From positions 62,001-126,000 of the forward strand of contig NZ_JAMGBG010000076.1 of the NCBI RefSeq assembly GCF_023516595.1: 64,000 nucleotides of DNA. Reading direction: 5' to 3'. This DNA is from Streptomyces neyagawaensis (GTDB lineage Bacteria; Actinomycetota; Actinomycetes; Streptomycetales; Streptomycetaceae). Position 1 is the first letter of the stretch, and each line of letters starts with the position of its first letter. This document shows, one piece after another, positions 17,474 to 26,124 of this stretch. The position numbers were made by a program, and so were the translations under genes. A model generated the notes under the pieces. It worked only from the letters and a program-made list of their open reading frames with translations. It was not told the origin of the DNA and did not search any database.

Positions 17474-18579
17474 GAGTTTCCGTGCTGACGTTCGGAGTGA
17501 TCGGCTGCGGTTCGATCGGCGGCTTTCTGGCCCGGCTGCTGACCCGTGAGGACAAGGAACTGGCCGACAGGGCGCGGCTGGCCGCGGTCGCCGGCCGGGA
17601 CCCGGCACGGGTCGGCGCGTTGGCGGCCGAGGTGCGCTGCGGGGCGACCGACGTGGCGGGGCTGCTGGCCAGGCAGGACGTGAACGCCGTACTGGTGTGC
17701 ACCCCGAGCGGCACCCATGCGCGGCTGGCCGAGGAGGCACTGCGCGCCGGCAAGCACGTGCTGGTGGAGAAGCCCGTCGACGTGACGCCGCAGACCGCGG
17801 ACCGGCTGATCTCCGTGGCCCGGGAGGCGGGACGGACGCTCGGTGTGGTGTCTCAGCACCGCTTCGACCCGGCCGCCCGGCTGGCCCGTACGGCGATCGC
17901 GTCCGGGCGGCTGGGCCAGGTCACCAGCGTCATGACCGAGCTGGCATGGTGGCGCGGTTCCGCGTACTACTCCTCCGGCACCTGGCGCGGCACGCCGGCC
18001 CTGGACGGCGGCGGAGCGCTGATGAACCAGGCGATCCACGCCGTGGACCTGGTGCAGTGGCTGGCCGGGCCGGTGGTGGAGGTGGCCGCGCACACCGCGC
18101 GGCTGGCCCACCCCGGTATCGAGGTGGAGGACGTGGCGACGGCCAGTCTGCGCTTCGCGAACGGCGCCCTGGGCACCCTGCTCGCCACCACGGCCGCCTA
18201 CCCGGGGCGCACCGCCCGGACGGCCGTGAACGGGGACCGGGGGTCCGTGGTCATCGACGACGACGAACTCGCCTATCTGCACCTTGCCCGAACCGGCGAG
18301 GACGCGCCCGCGTACGGAGCGTTCGGTGCCGCCGACCAGTCCGCCGACTATGCGGCGGCGCTGGTGCGGGACCCTGCCCGGGACGCCTCGGGTCTGCTGT
18401 ACCAGCCGCACCGGGACCAGCTCCTGGACTTCTGCGACGCTGTGCGGGAGGGACGGCCCCCGCTGGTGGACGGGGTGGCAGGACGGCAGGCGGTGGCCGT
18501 GGTGACGGCGATCTACGCATCCGCCAGGACCGGCCGACCACAGCGGGTGGACATCGGAACCCTTGGGCCGGCGAGATGA
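17470..18579 (+). CDS. Gfo/Idh/MocA family NAD(P)-dependent oxidoreductase
   Basis: A 369-residue product from ATG 17470, again with a 4-bp ATGA overlap. Canonical features: the dinucleotide loop GVIGCGSIGG (residues 9-18), VCTPSGTH, HVLVEKPVDVT, and DGGGALMNQAIHAVDL, the family's conserved Gly-rich/His/Asp region near the active site. Relatives oxidise or reduce hydroxyls of sugars, inositols or aminocyclitols. It closes the operon and is followed by a strong hairpin. With two such proteins present, a 3-keto sugar- or cyclitol-type intermediate is a reasonable guess for the pathway. Confidence 0.88.
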   Translation: MRVSVLTFGVIGCGSIGGFLARLLTREDKELADRARLAAVAGRDPARVGALAAEVRCGATDVAGLLARQDVNAVLVCTPSGTHARLAEEALRAGKHVLVEKPVDVTPQTADRLISVAREAGRTLGVVSQHRFDPAARLARTAIASGRLGQVTSVMTELAWWRGSAYYSSGTWRGTPALDGGGALMNQAIHAVDLVQWLAGPVVEVAAHTARLAHPGIEVEDVATASLRFANGALGTLLATTAAYPGRTARTAVNGDRGSVVIDDDELAYLHLARTGEDAPAYGAFGAADQSADYAAALVRDPARDASGLLYQPHRDQLLDFCDAVREGRPPLVDGVAGRQAVAVVTAIYASARTGRPQRVDIGTLGPAR

Positions 18580-18633
18580 GCTGATCGCGCGGACGCGCCG
18601 CCGCGTGTGGTTCGCCCGGTTCCGAAACGACAG

Positions 18634-18687
18634 ACGCGACCCCTGGTGATCAAGGCTGCCGAAGCCCTTGATCACCAGGGGTCGCGT
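18634..18687 (+). terminator. 22-bp perfect stem hairpin after the four-gene operon
   Basis: Bases 18634-18655 (starting ACGCGACCCCTGGTGAT) are exactly complementary to 18666-18687, with a 10-nt loop. It lies 55 bp past the last stop and has no T-run, as is common for Streptomyces terminators. Confidence 0.8.
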
Positions 18688-19080
18688 TCGCGTGCCGTTC
18701 TCCCTGATCGATGTCCTGCGGCGCCACTGCGCGGACACCCCACAGTCCCAGAACGCGTCACCCCTGCCCCTCGCTTCACCAAGGAATCATCGAAGGGCGC
18801 CCAGCAGAGGACCAACAGGGACCACGAGAAGGTAAAGCCGGGAAGGCGGCATTCCCGCCCGAGGCCCTCGCGCTCACACCCCTTGAACACCATCACGTGC
18901 GCCACTCCACCAGCCGCCACCCCTTTCCTTCCCTATGCACATGTAAAGCACATGGAAAAATTCTGAACCGCGATCCGTCACCCCATCCGACCAGCCCTAC
19001 ACTTGATCAACGTTGGACGGGGGATGCTCGCCACCCAGGAGGAACCCGGGCGGCTCCACGCACGTGAACAGGACGACACA
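18688..19080 (+). promoter_or_regulatory. Upstream region of the LAL regulator
   Basis: A 393-bp gap with no convincing gene. The stretch 18930-18965 is unusually AT-rich for this genome and contains two CACATG motifs. TACACT at 18998-19003 is a possible -10 box about 78 nt before ATG 19081, but I see no good -35. The TAGGGG iterons of the two operon promoters are absent, so the regulator gene is probably not under the same site. Confidence 0.35.
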
Positions 19081-21909
19081 ATGCGAACGGAAATCGGCGA
19101 TTTATTTCTGACGCCGTTCGGTGACCCCAGCAATCTAATCAACCAGCGTGGCGGAATCTTCGTCCTGCAAGGAGGTCCAGGAACTGGAAAAACTTTCCAG
19201 CTGGAAGAGGCGAAAAGACTGGCCATTGCGTCGAATTCCTTATGCCTGCACGCCACCGGGTTTCACGAAGAGCATGAAGTCCCCTTTTCCGCCTTCGAGC
19301 AGTTCATTCACGTTCCGGGTATTCCCGACACCGTACGGTCGGCCGTGTGGCGGCTCGTGCGACGTACGACGTCCGCGACCCCGTCCGGCCTCGCCCCCGC
19401 ACACCTCCTTCAGGACCTCTTCTCCGCGCTGGTCGCGGCGGCGAAACACACCGGGATGGTCATCCTCATCGACGACGCCCAGTACCTGGACGCGGACTCG
19501 CACTCCTGTCTGCTCTATCTCGCCCGCCGCGCCCAGTCCCACAACATCACCCTGGTGGTCGCCTGTTCACCCGATGCCTTCTGCGACGGCGTCGGTGATT
19601 GGCTGGACCTCCTGGCACTCCCCGGCGTCTGTCTGCTCAAGGCCACCGGCCTGAGGGAAAACGATGTCAGGACGCTGCTGGAGCGCGCGCTCGGTGCCGA
19701 GGAGGCCACACGGCTGGCTGATCCGGTGCACCGGATCAGCGGCGGCAACCCCGCCCTGGCCGCAGCGCTGGTACGGGACCTGCGCGTGGCCGGAAGCATC
19801 GAGCCCGAGACGCCTGTCCCGGTCGGGGACGCCTTTCGGACCGCCTACCTCGCCGGTCTCGCCCACCACCCGTGTCTCGCGAGGACGGTCCAGGCCCTCG
19901 CAGTGCTGGGTGACGACGCGACCCCGGCACGGGCCGCCCAGTTGCTGGGGAGCCGCCCCCGTGAGATCGCGAAGCACATCGCGGCACTCGAATGCGCGGG
20001 CTTCCTCGATGAGGGCGGCTTCCGGCATCCAACCGTGCCGGGCGCCGTCCTGGGCATGCTCGGCGCCGAACGGGCGAGCCTGCACCGGCGGGCCGCCGCG
20101 CTGCTCGTCGCGGAGGGGGCACCGGCCCTCGCCGTCGCCCAGCACCTGCTGGCCGCGCAGGAGCGGCCCGACGCATCCCTGGTGCCGGTGCTGCGACGTG
20201 CCTGGCGGCAGCTGCTCGTGGCCGGGCAGACGGACCGGGCGCTCGCCTGTCTGCGCCTGGCCGACCAGGCCGAGTTAGGGGAAGAGCAGCGCGCCGACAT
20301 CACTGCCGAGCTGGTCCACACCCTGGTCTCGGTCGATCCCCTGGCGGCGGAGCCCGAGGTGGGCCGGCTGCTGGCCGCGGCGCGCGCCGGGCGAGCCGAC
20401 TGCCGTGCCTTGCGCCTCCTCGTCGCCTGGCTCCTCTGGTTCGGCCGGCGCGATCGGGCACGGGAGGTGCTGGTCCAGCTGGCCGAGACCTGCGACCCGT
20501 CCCACATGGACGACGGGAAACGGGAGCTGTCCGCCCTGATCGGCTGCCTGTGGCCGGAAGTCCTCGGTGACCCCGCGGTACGCGACTACTTCCGCACCGC
20601 CCAGGACAGCACCCTTGCCACACGGCACGGTGCGACGGCGATACCTCCGTCTCGCACCGCGGTGGTCCACTCCGGCCGCCTGCGGCACCTTGTGTCGCCC
20701 GTGGCCGCCACGGAGTGGAGCGACGACCACGAGGCCGCCGGGCGGCCGCCCGCCTCAGCGGACATGGACGCTCGGCCGTTCTGGAACTCGGATCTCGCGG
20801 CCGTGCTGGAACTCATGCAAGAGGGTGAGACAACCCTCGCCGACCGGCTCTGCGAGGAGAGGCTGACCCGCCTGCCCGCGGACGAGTTCCCCGCGCGGCA
20901 CGCGTGGCTGGCCGCTCTGCGCGGCCACGTCCGATGGAACCTGGGAGACCCGCGTACGGCCTCGGAGTGTGCCCAGTCGGCCTTGGCCCTCCTGGACGAG
21001 CAGGGCTGGGGCGTCGCTGTCGGCTTACCCTTGTCGGTCCTGGTCTCCGCCCACACCCTCATGGGCGATCCGAGCCGGGCGGCCCGCTACCTGGAGCGAC
21101 CCGTCCCGGACGAGATGTGGGACTCGTCGTTCGGCCCGCTGTACCGCATCGCCCTCGGCTGTTACCTCCTGGAGACGGGCCGTCCGGACATGGCGTTGAA
21201 CGAGTTCCTCGCCTGCGCCCCGAAGGGCGAAGACCGACCGGCCGACCCCCTCGGCTGCTCCGGCTGGCGCGCCCACGCCGCAGAGGCGTATCTGGCCCTC
21301 GGCGAGCCGGAGCAGGCCCGACGGATGGCCGACGCGGAGCTCCTGCGGGGCGACCGGCCGACCGACGCCCGAGGTCGAGCCCTGCGGATCCTGGCCGAGG
21401 TCGACGCCCCCGAGCACCGCAGGGCTCATCTGGAGGAGGCGGAGCGCACCCTGCGCGGGGCGCACAGCCGTCTCCCGCTCGCCCAGGTGCTGGCCCAGCT
21501 CAGCCAGGTGGACCTGGCGGACGGTCACACCCGTACCGCGCGGGCCCGCCGGAAAGAGGCACTGAGCCTGGCCACCGCATGCGGTGCGCCCCATCGGTTA
21601 CGGTCTCCCGCGAGCCCACTCGACGAGCCGTTGGCGCCGCCCCGGCCGGCCTGGGCGGAGGGCGGACAGCCGGCGGCAACCGGTCCGGCGCCGAGGCGCG
21701 CCACTGGCGCCGGGGGTCTGACGGAAGCCGAGTGGCGGGTTGCCTCGCTGGCCGCAGCGCACAGGTCGAACCGGCAGATCGCCGCCCAGCTGTACATCAC
21801 GGTGAGCACGGTGGAGCAACATCTGACCCGCGTGTACCGAAAACTCTCGGTCCGCCGCCGGTCGGACTTACCCGGCCTGCTGGGAGTCGAGGGGCAGTCG
21901 CACTGCTGA
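19081..21909 (+). CDS. LAL-family LuxR transcriptional activator with six TTA codons
   Basis: A 942-residue product from ATG 19081; the frame also has TTG 19003, less likely. Walker A GGPGTGKT lies at residues 31-38, a Walker B-like VILIDDAQYLD near 130, a long helical TPR-like middle, and a C-terminal LuxR helix-turn-helix (LTEAEWRVASLAAA ... TVEQHLTRVYRKLSV). This is the large ATP-binding LuxR architecture of pathway activators. In-frame TTA codons sit at 19102, 19240, 20275, 21025, 21598 and 21868, so translation should depend on the bldA tRNA. It directly follows the four-gene operon and is its likely activator (inference). Confidence 0.92.
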   Translation: MRTEIGDLFLTPFGDPSNLINQRGGIFVLQGGPGTGKTFQLEEAKRLAIASNSLCLHATGFHEEHEVPFSAFEQFIHVPGIPDTVRSAVWRLVRRTTSATPSGLAPAHLLQDLFSALVAAAKHTGMVILIDDAQYLDADSHSCLLYLARRAQSHNITLVVACSPDAFCDGVGDWLDLLALPGVCLLKATGLRENDVRTLLERALGAEEATRLADPVHRISGGNPALAAALVRDLRVAGSIEPETPVPVGDAFRTAYLAGLAHHPCLARTVQALAVLGDDATPARAAQLLGSRPREIAKHIAALECAGFLDEGGFRHPTVPGAVLGMLGAERASLHRRAAALLVAEGAPALAVAQHLLAAQERPDASLVPVLRRAWRQLLVAGQTDRALACLRLADQAELGEEQRADITAELVHTLVSVDPLAAEPEVGRLLAAARAGRADCRALRLLVAWLLWFGRRDRAREVLVQLAETCDPSHMDDGKRELSALIGCLWPEVLGDPAVRDYFRTAQDSTLATRHGATAIPPSRTAVVHSGRLRHLVSPVAATEWSDDHEAAGRPPASADMDARPFWNSDLAAVLELMQEGETTLADRLCEERLTRLPADEFPARHAWLAALRGHVRWNLGDPRTASECAQSALALLDEQGWGVAVGLPLSVLVSAHTLMGDPSRAARYLERPVPDEMWDSSFGPLYRIALGCYLLETGRPDMALNEFLACAPKGEDRPADPLGCSGWRAHAAEAYLALGEPEQARRMADAELLRGDRPTDARGRALRILAEVDAPEHRRAHLEEAERTLRGAHSRLPLAQVLAQLSQVDLADGHTRTARARRKEALSLATACGAPHRLRSPASPLDEPLAPPRPAWAEGGQPAATGPAPRRATGAGGLTEAEWRVASLAAAHRSNRQIAAQLYITVSTVEQHLTRVYRKLSVRRRSDLPGLLGVEGQSHC

Positions 21910-21940
21910 CGCTCTCGTCGCCCGGGCGCCACCGAGTCGC

Positions 21941-21946
21941 TACGGT
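21941..21946 (+). promoter_or_regulatory. -10-like TACGGT, leaderless spacing
   Basis: The TANNNT hexamer ends exactly 6 nt before ATG 21953, and there is no ribosome site. This fits a leaderless transcript starting at or next to the A of ATG. Confidence 0.5.
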
Positions 21947-21952
21947 TGAGCC

Positions 21953-22534
21953 ATGACCGCACTGCCCGACTGGATGCGCCCGCCGCGCGCGGAAGGCTGG
22001 TTCGCGGAGGACCTGGACCGCCTCCCCGAGGCGCCTCGCCATACCGAGCTGATCGACGGAGCCCTCGTCTTCATGATGTCGCCCCAACGGTCCTGGCACG
22101 GCCGCCTTGTCACCTCTCTCACCACCGCGCTCATGGCCACCGCGCCCCCCGGTCTCGAGGTCGAACGGGAGATGACGATCCGCCTTGACAAGCGGAACCG
22201 CCCGGAGCCGGATCTGCTCGTGACGACCGCGCCGTACGACCCGGACCGCACGTGGTACGCGCCGGAAGAGGTCCAGCTCGTCGTCGAGGTCGTCTCACCG
22301 GAATCCGCCCACCGCGACCGCACGGTGAAGCTGCACAAGTACGCAGAAGCCAAGATCCCGCACTACTGGTGTGTCGACGAGGAGAACGGTGTTTCTGTCG
22401 TCCACGTCTACGAACTCGACGAACCGACGGGCGTCTACGCGCCTGCGGGCATCTTCCGGGGCACCCTCAAGCGCCCCGTGCCTTTCGAGATCAGCCTGGA
22501 TCTCGACAAGCTCACCCCGCCTAGGCGCACCTAG
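21953..22534 (+). CDS. Uma2 family (DUF820) nuclease-like protein
   Basis: A 193-residue product from ATG 21953. The PD-(D/E)XK-like core is visible: ELIDGALVFMMSP near the N-terminus, PEPDLLV, then VQLVVEVVSPES, and YAEAKIPHYWCVDEE. This matches the Uma2/DUF820 family, abundant in Streptomyces and cyanobacteria, whose role is unknown and whose fold is that of a restriction-type endonuclease. It appears to be a single-gene unit preceded by a leaderless-type promoter and followed by a long hairpin, unrelated to its neighbours. Confidence 0.9.
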   Translation: MTALPDWMRPPRAEGWFAEDLDRLPEAPRHTELIDGALVFMMSPQRSWHGRLVTSLTTALMATAPPGLEVEREMTIRLDKRNRPEPDLLVTTAPYDPDRTWYAPEEVQLVVEVVSPESAHRDRTVKLHKYAEAKIPHYWCVDEENGVSVVHVYELDEPTGVYAPAGIFRGTLKRPVPFEISLDLDKLTPPRRT

Positions 22535-22537
22535 GAG

Positions 22538-22590
22538 TCAGCACGGAGAGACAGAAGGGCCGGGCTCGCCGAAGCCCGGCCCCTGCTGAC
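22538..22590 (+). terminator. Nested hairpin after the Uma2 gene
   Basis: The inner stem pairs 22557-22566 (GGGCCGGGCT) with 22573-22582. An outer 7-bp stem pairs GTCAGCA (22538) with TGCTGAC (22584). It begins 4 bp after the stop codon. Confidence 0.75.
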
Positions 22591-22599
22591 CCGCACGAA

Positions 22600-23039
22600 A
22601 CCACCCGACAAGGCACTGGCCTGCGGAAATACGCGCACATCCAAGACGAGGTCGGGGTCGAGGGTGAGGACGAGGGCCGAGATTCCGTTGGCGAGGGCGG
22701 ACGCGTAGGCGCGTACGGCGTCGGCGGCCTCGAGGTCGCTCGGCGCGGCGCTGAACACGGCCTCGACGTCGGCACCGTGGGCCTCCAGGTCGTCGGGGGC
22801 GTCGCACCAGCCCAGCAGGCGCAGGTTCCCGATCTCGCCGGCGGCGCCGTTCGGACCCCGGTGCGGCCGTCCGCCGACGATCATCCCGGCACCGGTGCGC
22901 CGGCCGGCGAGGACGTGCACGGCTCGTCGATGTGGCGGGCGCAGCCGCGCCAGTGCTCGGCGGGGGTGGCGAGGTCGGCGTCATTCTCGGCGTTCACCTG
23001 GCAGCCGAAGCGGCTGGGGACGCAGCCGCCGAGGTTCAC
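22600..23039 (-). pseudogene. ROK-family regulator remnant, frameshifted and truncated
   Basis: On the minus strand, one frame reads VNAENDADLATPAEHWRG (from about 23039). A second frame, shifted near 22925, continues with HVLAGRRTGAGMIVGG, then HRGPNGAAGEIGNLRLLGW and ANGISALVLTLDPDLVLDV. In ROK-family repressors these stretches occur in this order as one sugar-kinase-like domain. The N-terminal helix-turn-helix and the last part of the domain are absent, and the two pieces are in different frames. I infer a dead gene fragment left at the junction between the Uma2 gene and the catabolic cluster. Confidence 0.6.
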
Positions 23040-23320
23040 TCAGCTTCACGCACAAACTGTCGGTCGTCGAGCAGTTGGAGGCCGCGCTCCGCACCGACGC
23101 CCTGGTCACCCTCGCCGCCACGCGCACCTTCCCGGTGAAGCAGCCGCCCTCGGGGGCGCTGATGAGCGCCATGCATCACGGCGTCCCCAACCGGCATTGG
23201 ACCGGCCCGGAGCCGGTCACCAATAGTGCTGGGGATGGGCGCAGACGCCGTGACGGAGGTTCGCCGATAACCATCTCCCCCACACCCGCAACCGCCGAGC
23301 CGGCCCGTGCCGCCTCGCCG
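23040..23320. other. Unassigned gap before the catabolic cluster
   Basis: 281 bp with open frames on both strands but no recognisable protein. The plus frame of the following hydrolase stays open through it, yet the translated sequence there looks unrelated to the family. A short frame, ATG at 23234, ends within 12 codons. Nothing regulatory stands out. Confidence 0.4.
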
Positions 23321-24364
23321 TTGACGATCAGCGAGCAAGGCGCGTTCTGGGTCGGTGTCGGGCGCAAGCCGACCGAGGCCGGGACGGCCGCCGAGGCCGC
23401 GATGTACGTCCAGTACCAGATCCCGGCCGATCTCCGGCATCCGCTGCCCGTGGTGATGGTCCACGGAGGCGGCGGCCAGGGCACGGACTACCTGTCGACG
23501 CCGGACGGGCGCCCCGGCTGGGCCACCCGGTTCCTCCAGGCCGGTTACGCCGTGTACGTGGTCGACCGTCCTGGTCACGGGCGCTCCCCGTACCACCCCG
23601 ATGTCCTCGGGCCCGTCGAGGGCGCTGCGCCGACGTACGAGTTCATCCGCTGGCTGTTCTGCGAGGGGGCGGGACGACCCGGTAGCCAGTGGCCCGGCAG
23701 CGGCGAGATCGGCGACGACTCCGCGCTGGACCAGTTGATGGCGAGCCAGGGCCCGACGCTGCCCACCTTCGCCGAGAACGAGGAGCAGATGCGGCGCTGC
23801 GGGGCCGAGTTGCTGGACCGTATCGGACCGGCCGTGCTGATCACCCACTCCATGGGGGGGCCGTTCGGCTGGCTGGTCGCCGATGCCCGGCCCGGGCTGG
23901 TGAAGGCCGTTGTCTCCATCGAGCCGATCGGGCCGCCGTTCACCGAACTGCCCGGCCTCGGAAAGCTGGAGTGGGGGCTCACCGCCGCCCCGATCACTTA
24001 CGAGCCGCCGGTAACGACCCCGGCCGAACTGCGCCTTCGGCTGCGCGAGGCGGGGGGCGACGGGCTGCAGGACTGTCTCGTCCAGGACGAAGAGGCAGGC
24101 GCCGTGCGGTCCCTGCCGGGGCTCCAGGGCTTCCCGATCGCCGTGGTCGCGGCCGACGTCTCGCCGTTCGCGGCGTTCCAGCACGGTGTCGCCGACTACC
24201 TCGCCCAGGCCGGTGCCGACGTCGAGTTGCTGCGCCTGGCGGACCTGGGACTCACGGGCAACGGTCACCTGCCCATGGGCGAGAAGAACTCCGACGACGT
24301 GGCCGAGGCACTGATGACCTGGCTGGACAAGCGACTGGCGGATGCGGAGGAAACGTCCCGATGA
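23321..24364 (+). CDS. Alpha/beta hydrolase
   Basis: A 347-residue product if TTG 23321 is used (reads LTISEQGAFWVGVGRK, where family members usually begin). Start choice is uncertain because the next upstream in-frame ATG (23171) gives an unlikely extension and no clear ribosome site is seen. Fold motifs: MVHGGGGQGTDYL (oxyanion region), DRPGHGRS, the nucleophile elbow THSMGGPFGW, and a C-terminal GNGHLPMGEKNSD with the catalytic His. Related hydrolases act on esters or C-C bonds in aromatic breakdown. Its stop overlaps the next start by 4 bp, so it belongs to the catabolic operon. Confidence 0.82.
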   Translation: MTISEQGAFWVGVGRKPTEAGTAAEAAMYVQYQIPADLRHPLPVVMVHGGGGQGTDYLSTPDGRPGWATRFLQAGYAVYVVDRPGHGRSPYHPDVLGPVEGAAPTYEFIRWLFCEGAGRPGSQWPGSGEIGDDSALDQLMASQGPTLPTFAENEEQMRRCGAELLDRIGPAVLITHSMGGPFGWLVADARPGLVKAVVSIEPIGPPFTELPGLGKLEWGLTAAPITYEPPVTTPAELRLRLREAGGDGLQDCLVQDEEAGAVRSLPGLQGFPIAVVAADVSPFAAFQHGVADYLAQAGADVELLRLADLGLTGNGHLPMGEKNSDDVAEALMTWLDKRLADAEETSR

Positions 24365-26118
24365 CAGCCGTGCCGATCGTCGAGACCGATGTGCTCATCG
24401 TGGGAAGCGGGCCCGCGGGAGCGAGCGCCGCACTGGCGCTGAGCACCTATGGCGTGCCGAACGTCATGGTCACCCGCTACTCACGCCTCGCGGACACGCC
24501 CCGGGCGCACATCACCAACCAGCGCACCATGGAAGTGCTGCGTGACCTGGGTGTCGAAGAGGATGTGATCGCCCAGGCCACCCCGCAGCATCTGATGGGC
24601 AACACCGTCTTCTGCACCGCCATCGCGGGCGAGGAGCTCGGCCGGCTGAGGTCCTGGGGCAACGAACCGCTCGTGCAGGCCGCGCACGAGCTGGCGAGCC
24701 CCACCCGCATGTGCGACATGCCGCAGCACCTCATGGAGCCAGTGCTCGTGAACGCGGCCACAGCACGCGGAAGCCAACTGCGGTTCGGCACCGAGTACCT
24801 GTCGCACGAGCAGGACGCCGACGGCGTGACCGCCACGGTCCGCGACCGGCTGCGCGGCGACACGTACACCATCGGCGCCAAGTACCTGATCGGCGCGGAC
24901 GGCGGACGCAGCAAGGTGGCCGAGGACGCCGGGCTGCCGATGGGCGGCCAGATGGGCGTGGCCGGCAGCATCAACATCGTCTTCGACGCGGACCTCAGCA
25001 AGTACGTGGCGCACCGACCCGCCACCCTCTACTGGGTGCTGGCGCCCGGCGCGACCGTGGGCGGCATCGGCGCCGGCCTGGTGCGCTGCGTACGGACGTG
25101 GAACGAGTGGCTGATCGTGTGGGGCTACGACGTCGACGCCGGGCCGCCGGACCTCACCGAGGAGTACGCCCTGTCCGTCGTCCGCAAGCTCATCGGCGAC
25201 GACGAGATCCCGGTGACCATCAAGTCGTCCTCCGCGTGGACGGTCAACGAGATGTACGCCGAGACGTACTCCAGCGGCCGGGTGTTCTGCGCGGGCGACG
25301 CCTGCCACCGGCACCCACCGTCCAACGGGCTGGGCTCCAACACCTCCATCCAGGACTCCTACAACCTGGCGTGGAAGCTGAAGCTCGTCCTGGACGGCAC
25401 CGCGTCCCCGTCCCTGCTGGACACCTACAGTGACGAGCGGGCACCGGTCGGCAAGCAGGTCGTCACCCGGGCCAACCAGTCCATCGGTGAGACGGCACCC
25501 GTTTTCGAAGCGCTCGGCGGCCTGGCGCCGCAGACCCCCGAGCAGCTGTGGCGGAACATCGCCGCCCGCAAGGACGCCACCACGGAGGCCGAGGAGCAGC
25601 GGGCGCGGCTGCGGGAGGCGATCGCCTTCAAGGCATACGAGTTCAACGCCCACGGCGTGGACCTCAACCAGCGCTACACCTCCGCCGCGATCGTCCCGGA
25701 CGGAACCGAGGACCCCGGCTTCGCACGCGACCCCGAGCTGTACTTCCAGCCGAGCACCCGCCCCGGCGCCAAGCTCCCGCACGCCTGGCTCTCCGCGGGC
25801 ACCCGCAATCCGTCCACCCTGGACCTGGGCGGGAACGGCCGGTTCACCCTGATCACCGGCATCGGCGGCGAGCCCTGGACGGAGGCCGCCCGCATCCTCG
25901 GCAAGGAGTTCGGCCTGGAGATCGCCACGGCGGTCATCGGCCCCGGCCAGGAGTACGAGGACCCGTACGGGGACTGGGCCCGGCTGCGGGAGATCGGCGA
26001 CTCGGGCGCGCTGCTGGTGCGGCCGGACAACCATGTGGCCTTCCGCCGCCAGGACGCCACCGGTGACGTCACGGCCGCACTGAGGGACGCACTGCTGCAG
26101 ATCCTCGGGCGGGGCTGA
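24361..26118 (+). CDS. FAD-dependent aromatic monooxygenase (TfdB/phenol hydroxylase-like)
   Basis: A 585-residue product from ATG 24361 (ATGA overlap with the hydrolase). A class A flavoprotein hydroxylase: the FAD dinucleotide motif VLIVGSGPAGASAA near the N-terminus, GADGGRSKVAED (DG motif), and GRVFCAGDACHRHPPSNGLG (GD motif), followed by a thioredoxin-like C-terminal domain. Closest in style to 2,4-dichlorophenol 6-monooxygenase and resorcinol hydroxylases. It likely uses NAD(P)H and O2 to hydroxylate a phenol to a hydroxyquinol-type product for the next enzyme. Confidence 0.9.
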   Translation: MTAVPIVETDVLIVGSGPAGASAALALSTYGVPNVMVTRYSRLADTPRAHITNQRTMEVLRDLGVEEDVIAQATPQHLMGNTVFCTAIAGEELGRLRSWGNEPLVQAAHELASPTRMCDMPQHLMEPVLVNAATARGSQLRFGTEYLSHEQDADGVTATVRDRLRGDTYTIGAKYLIGADGGRSKVAEDAGLPMGGQMGVAGSINIVFDADLSKYVAHRPATLYWVLAPGATVGGIGAGLVRCVRTWNEWLIVWGYDVDAGPPDLTEEYALSVVRKLIGDDEIPVTIKSSSAWTVNEMYAETYSSGRVFCAGDACHRHPPSNGLGSNTSIQDSYNLAWKLKLVLDGTASPSLLDTYSDERAPVGKQVVTRANQSIGETAPVFEALGGLAPQTPEQLWRNIAARKDATTEAEEQRARLREAIAFKAYEFNAHGVDLNQRYTSAAIVPDGTEDPGFARDPELYFQPSTRPGAKLPHAWLSAGTRNPSTLDLGGNGRFTLITGIGGEPWTEAARILGKEFGLEIATAVIGPGQEYEDPYGDWARLREIGDSGALLVRPDNHVAFRRQDATGDVTAALRDALLQILGRG

Positions 26119-26124
26119 GCGGCC

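Noticed and set aside
22895..23320. N-terminal extension of the alpha/beta hydrolase
   Set aside because: It runs antisense through the ROK remnant and does not resemble the family. A start at 23321 gives a normal N-terminus.
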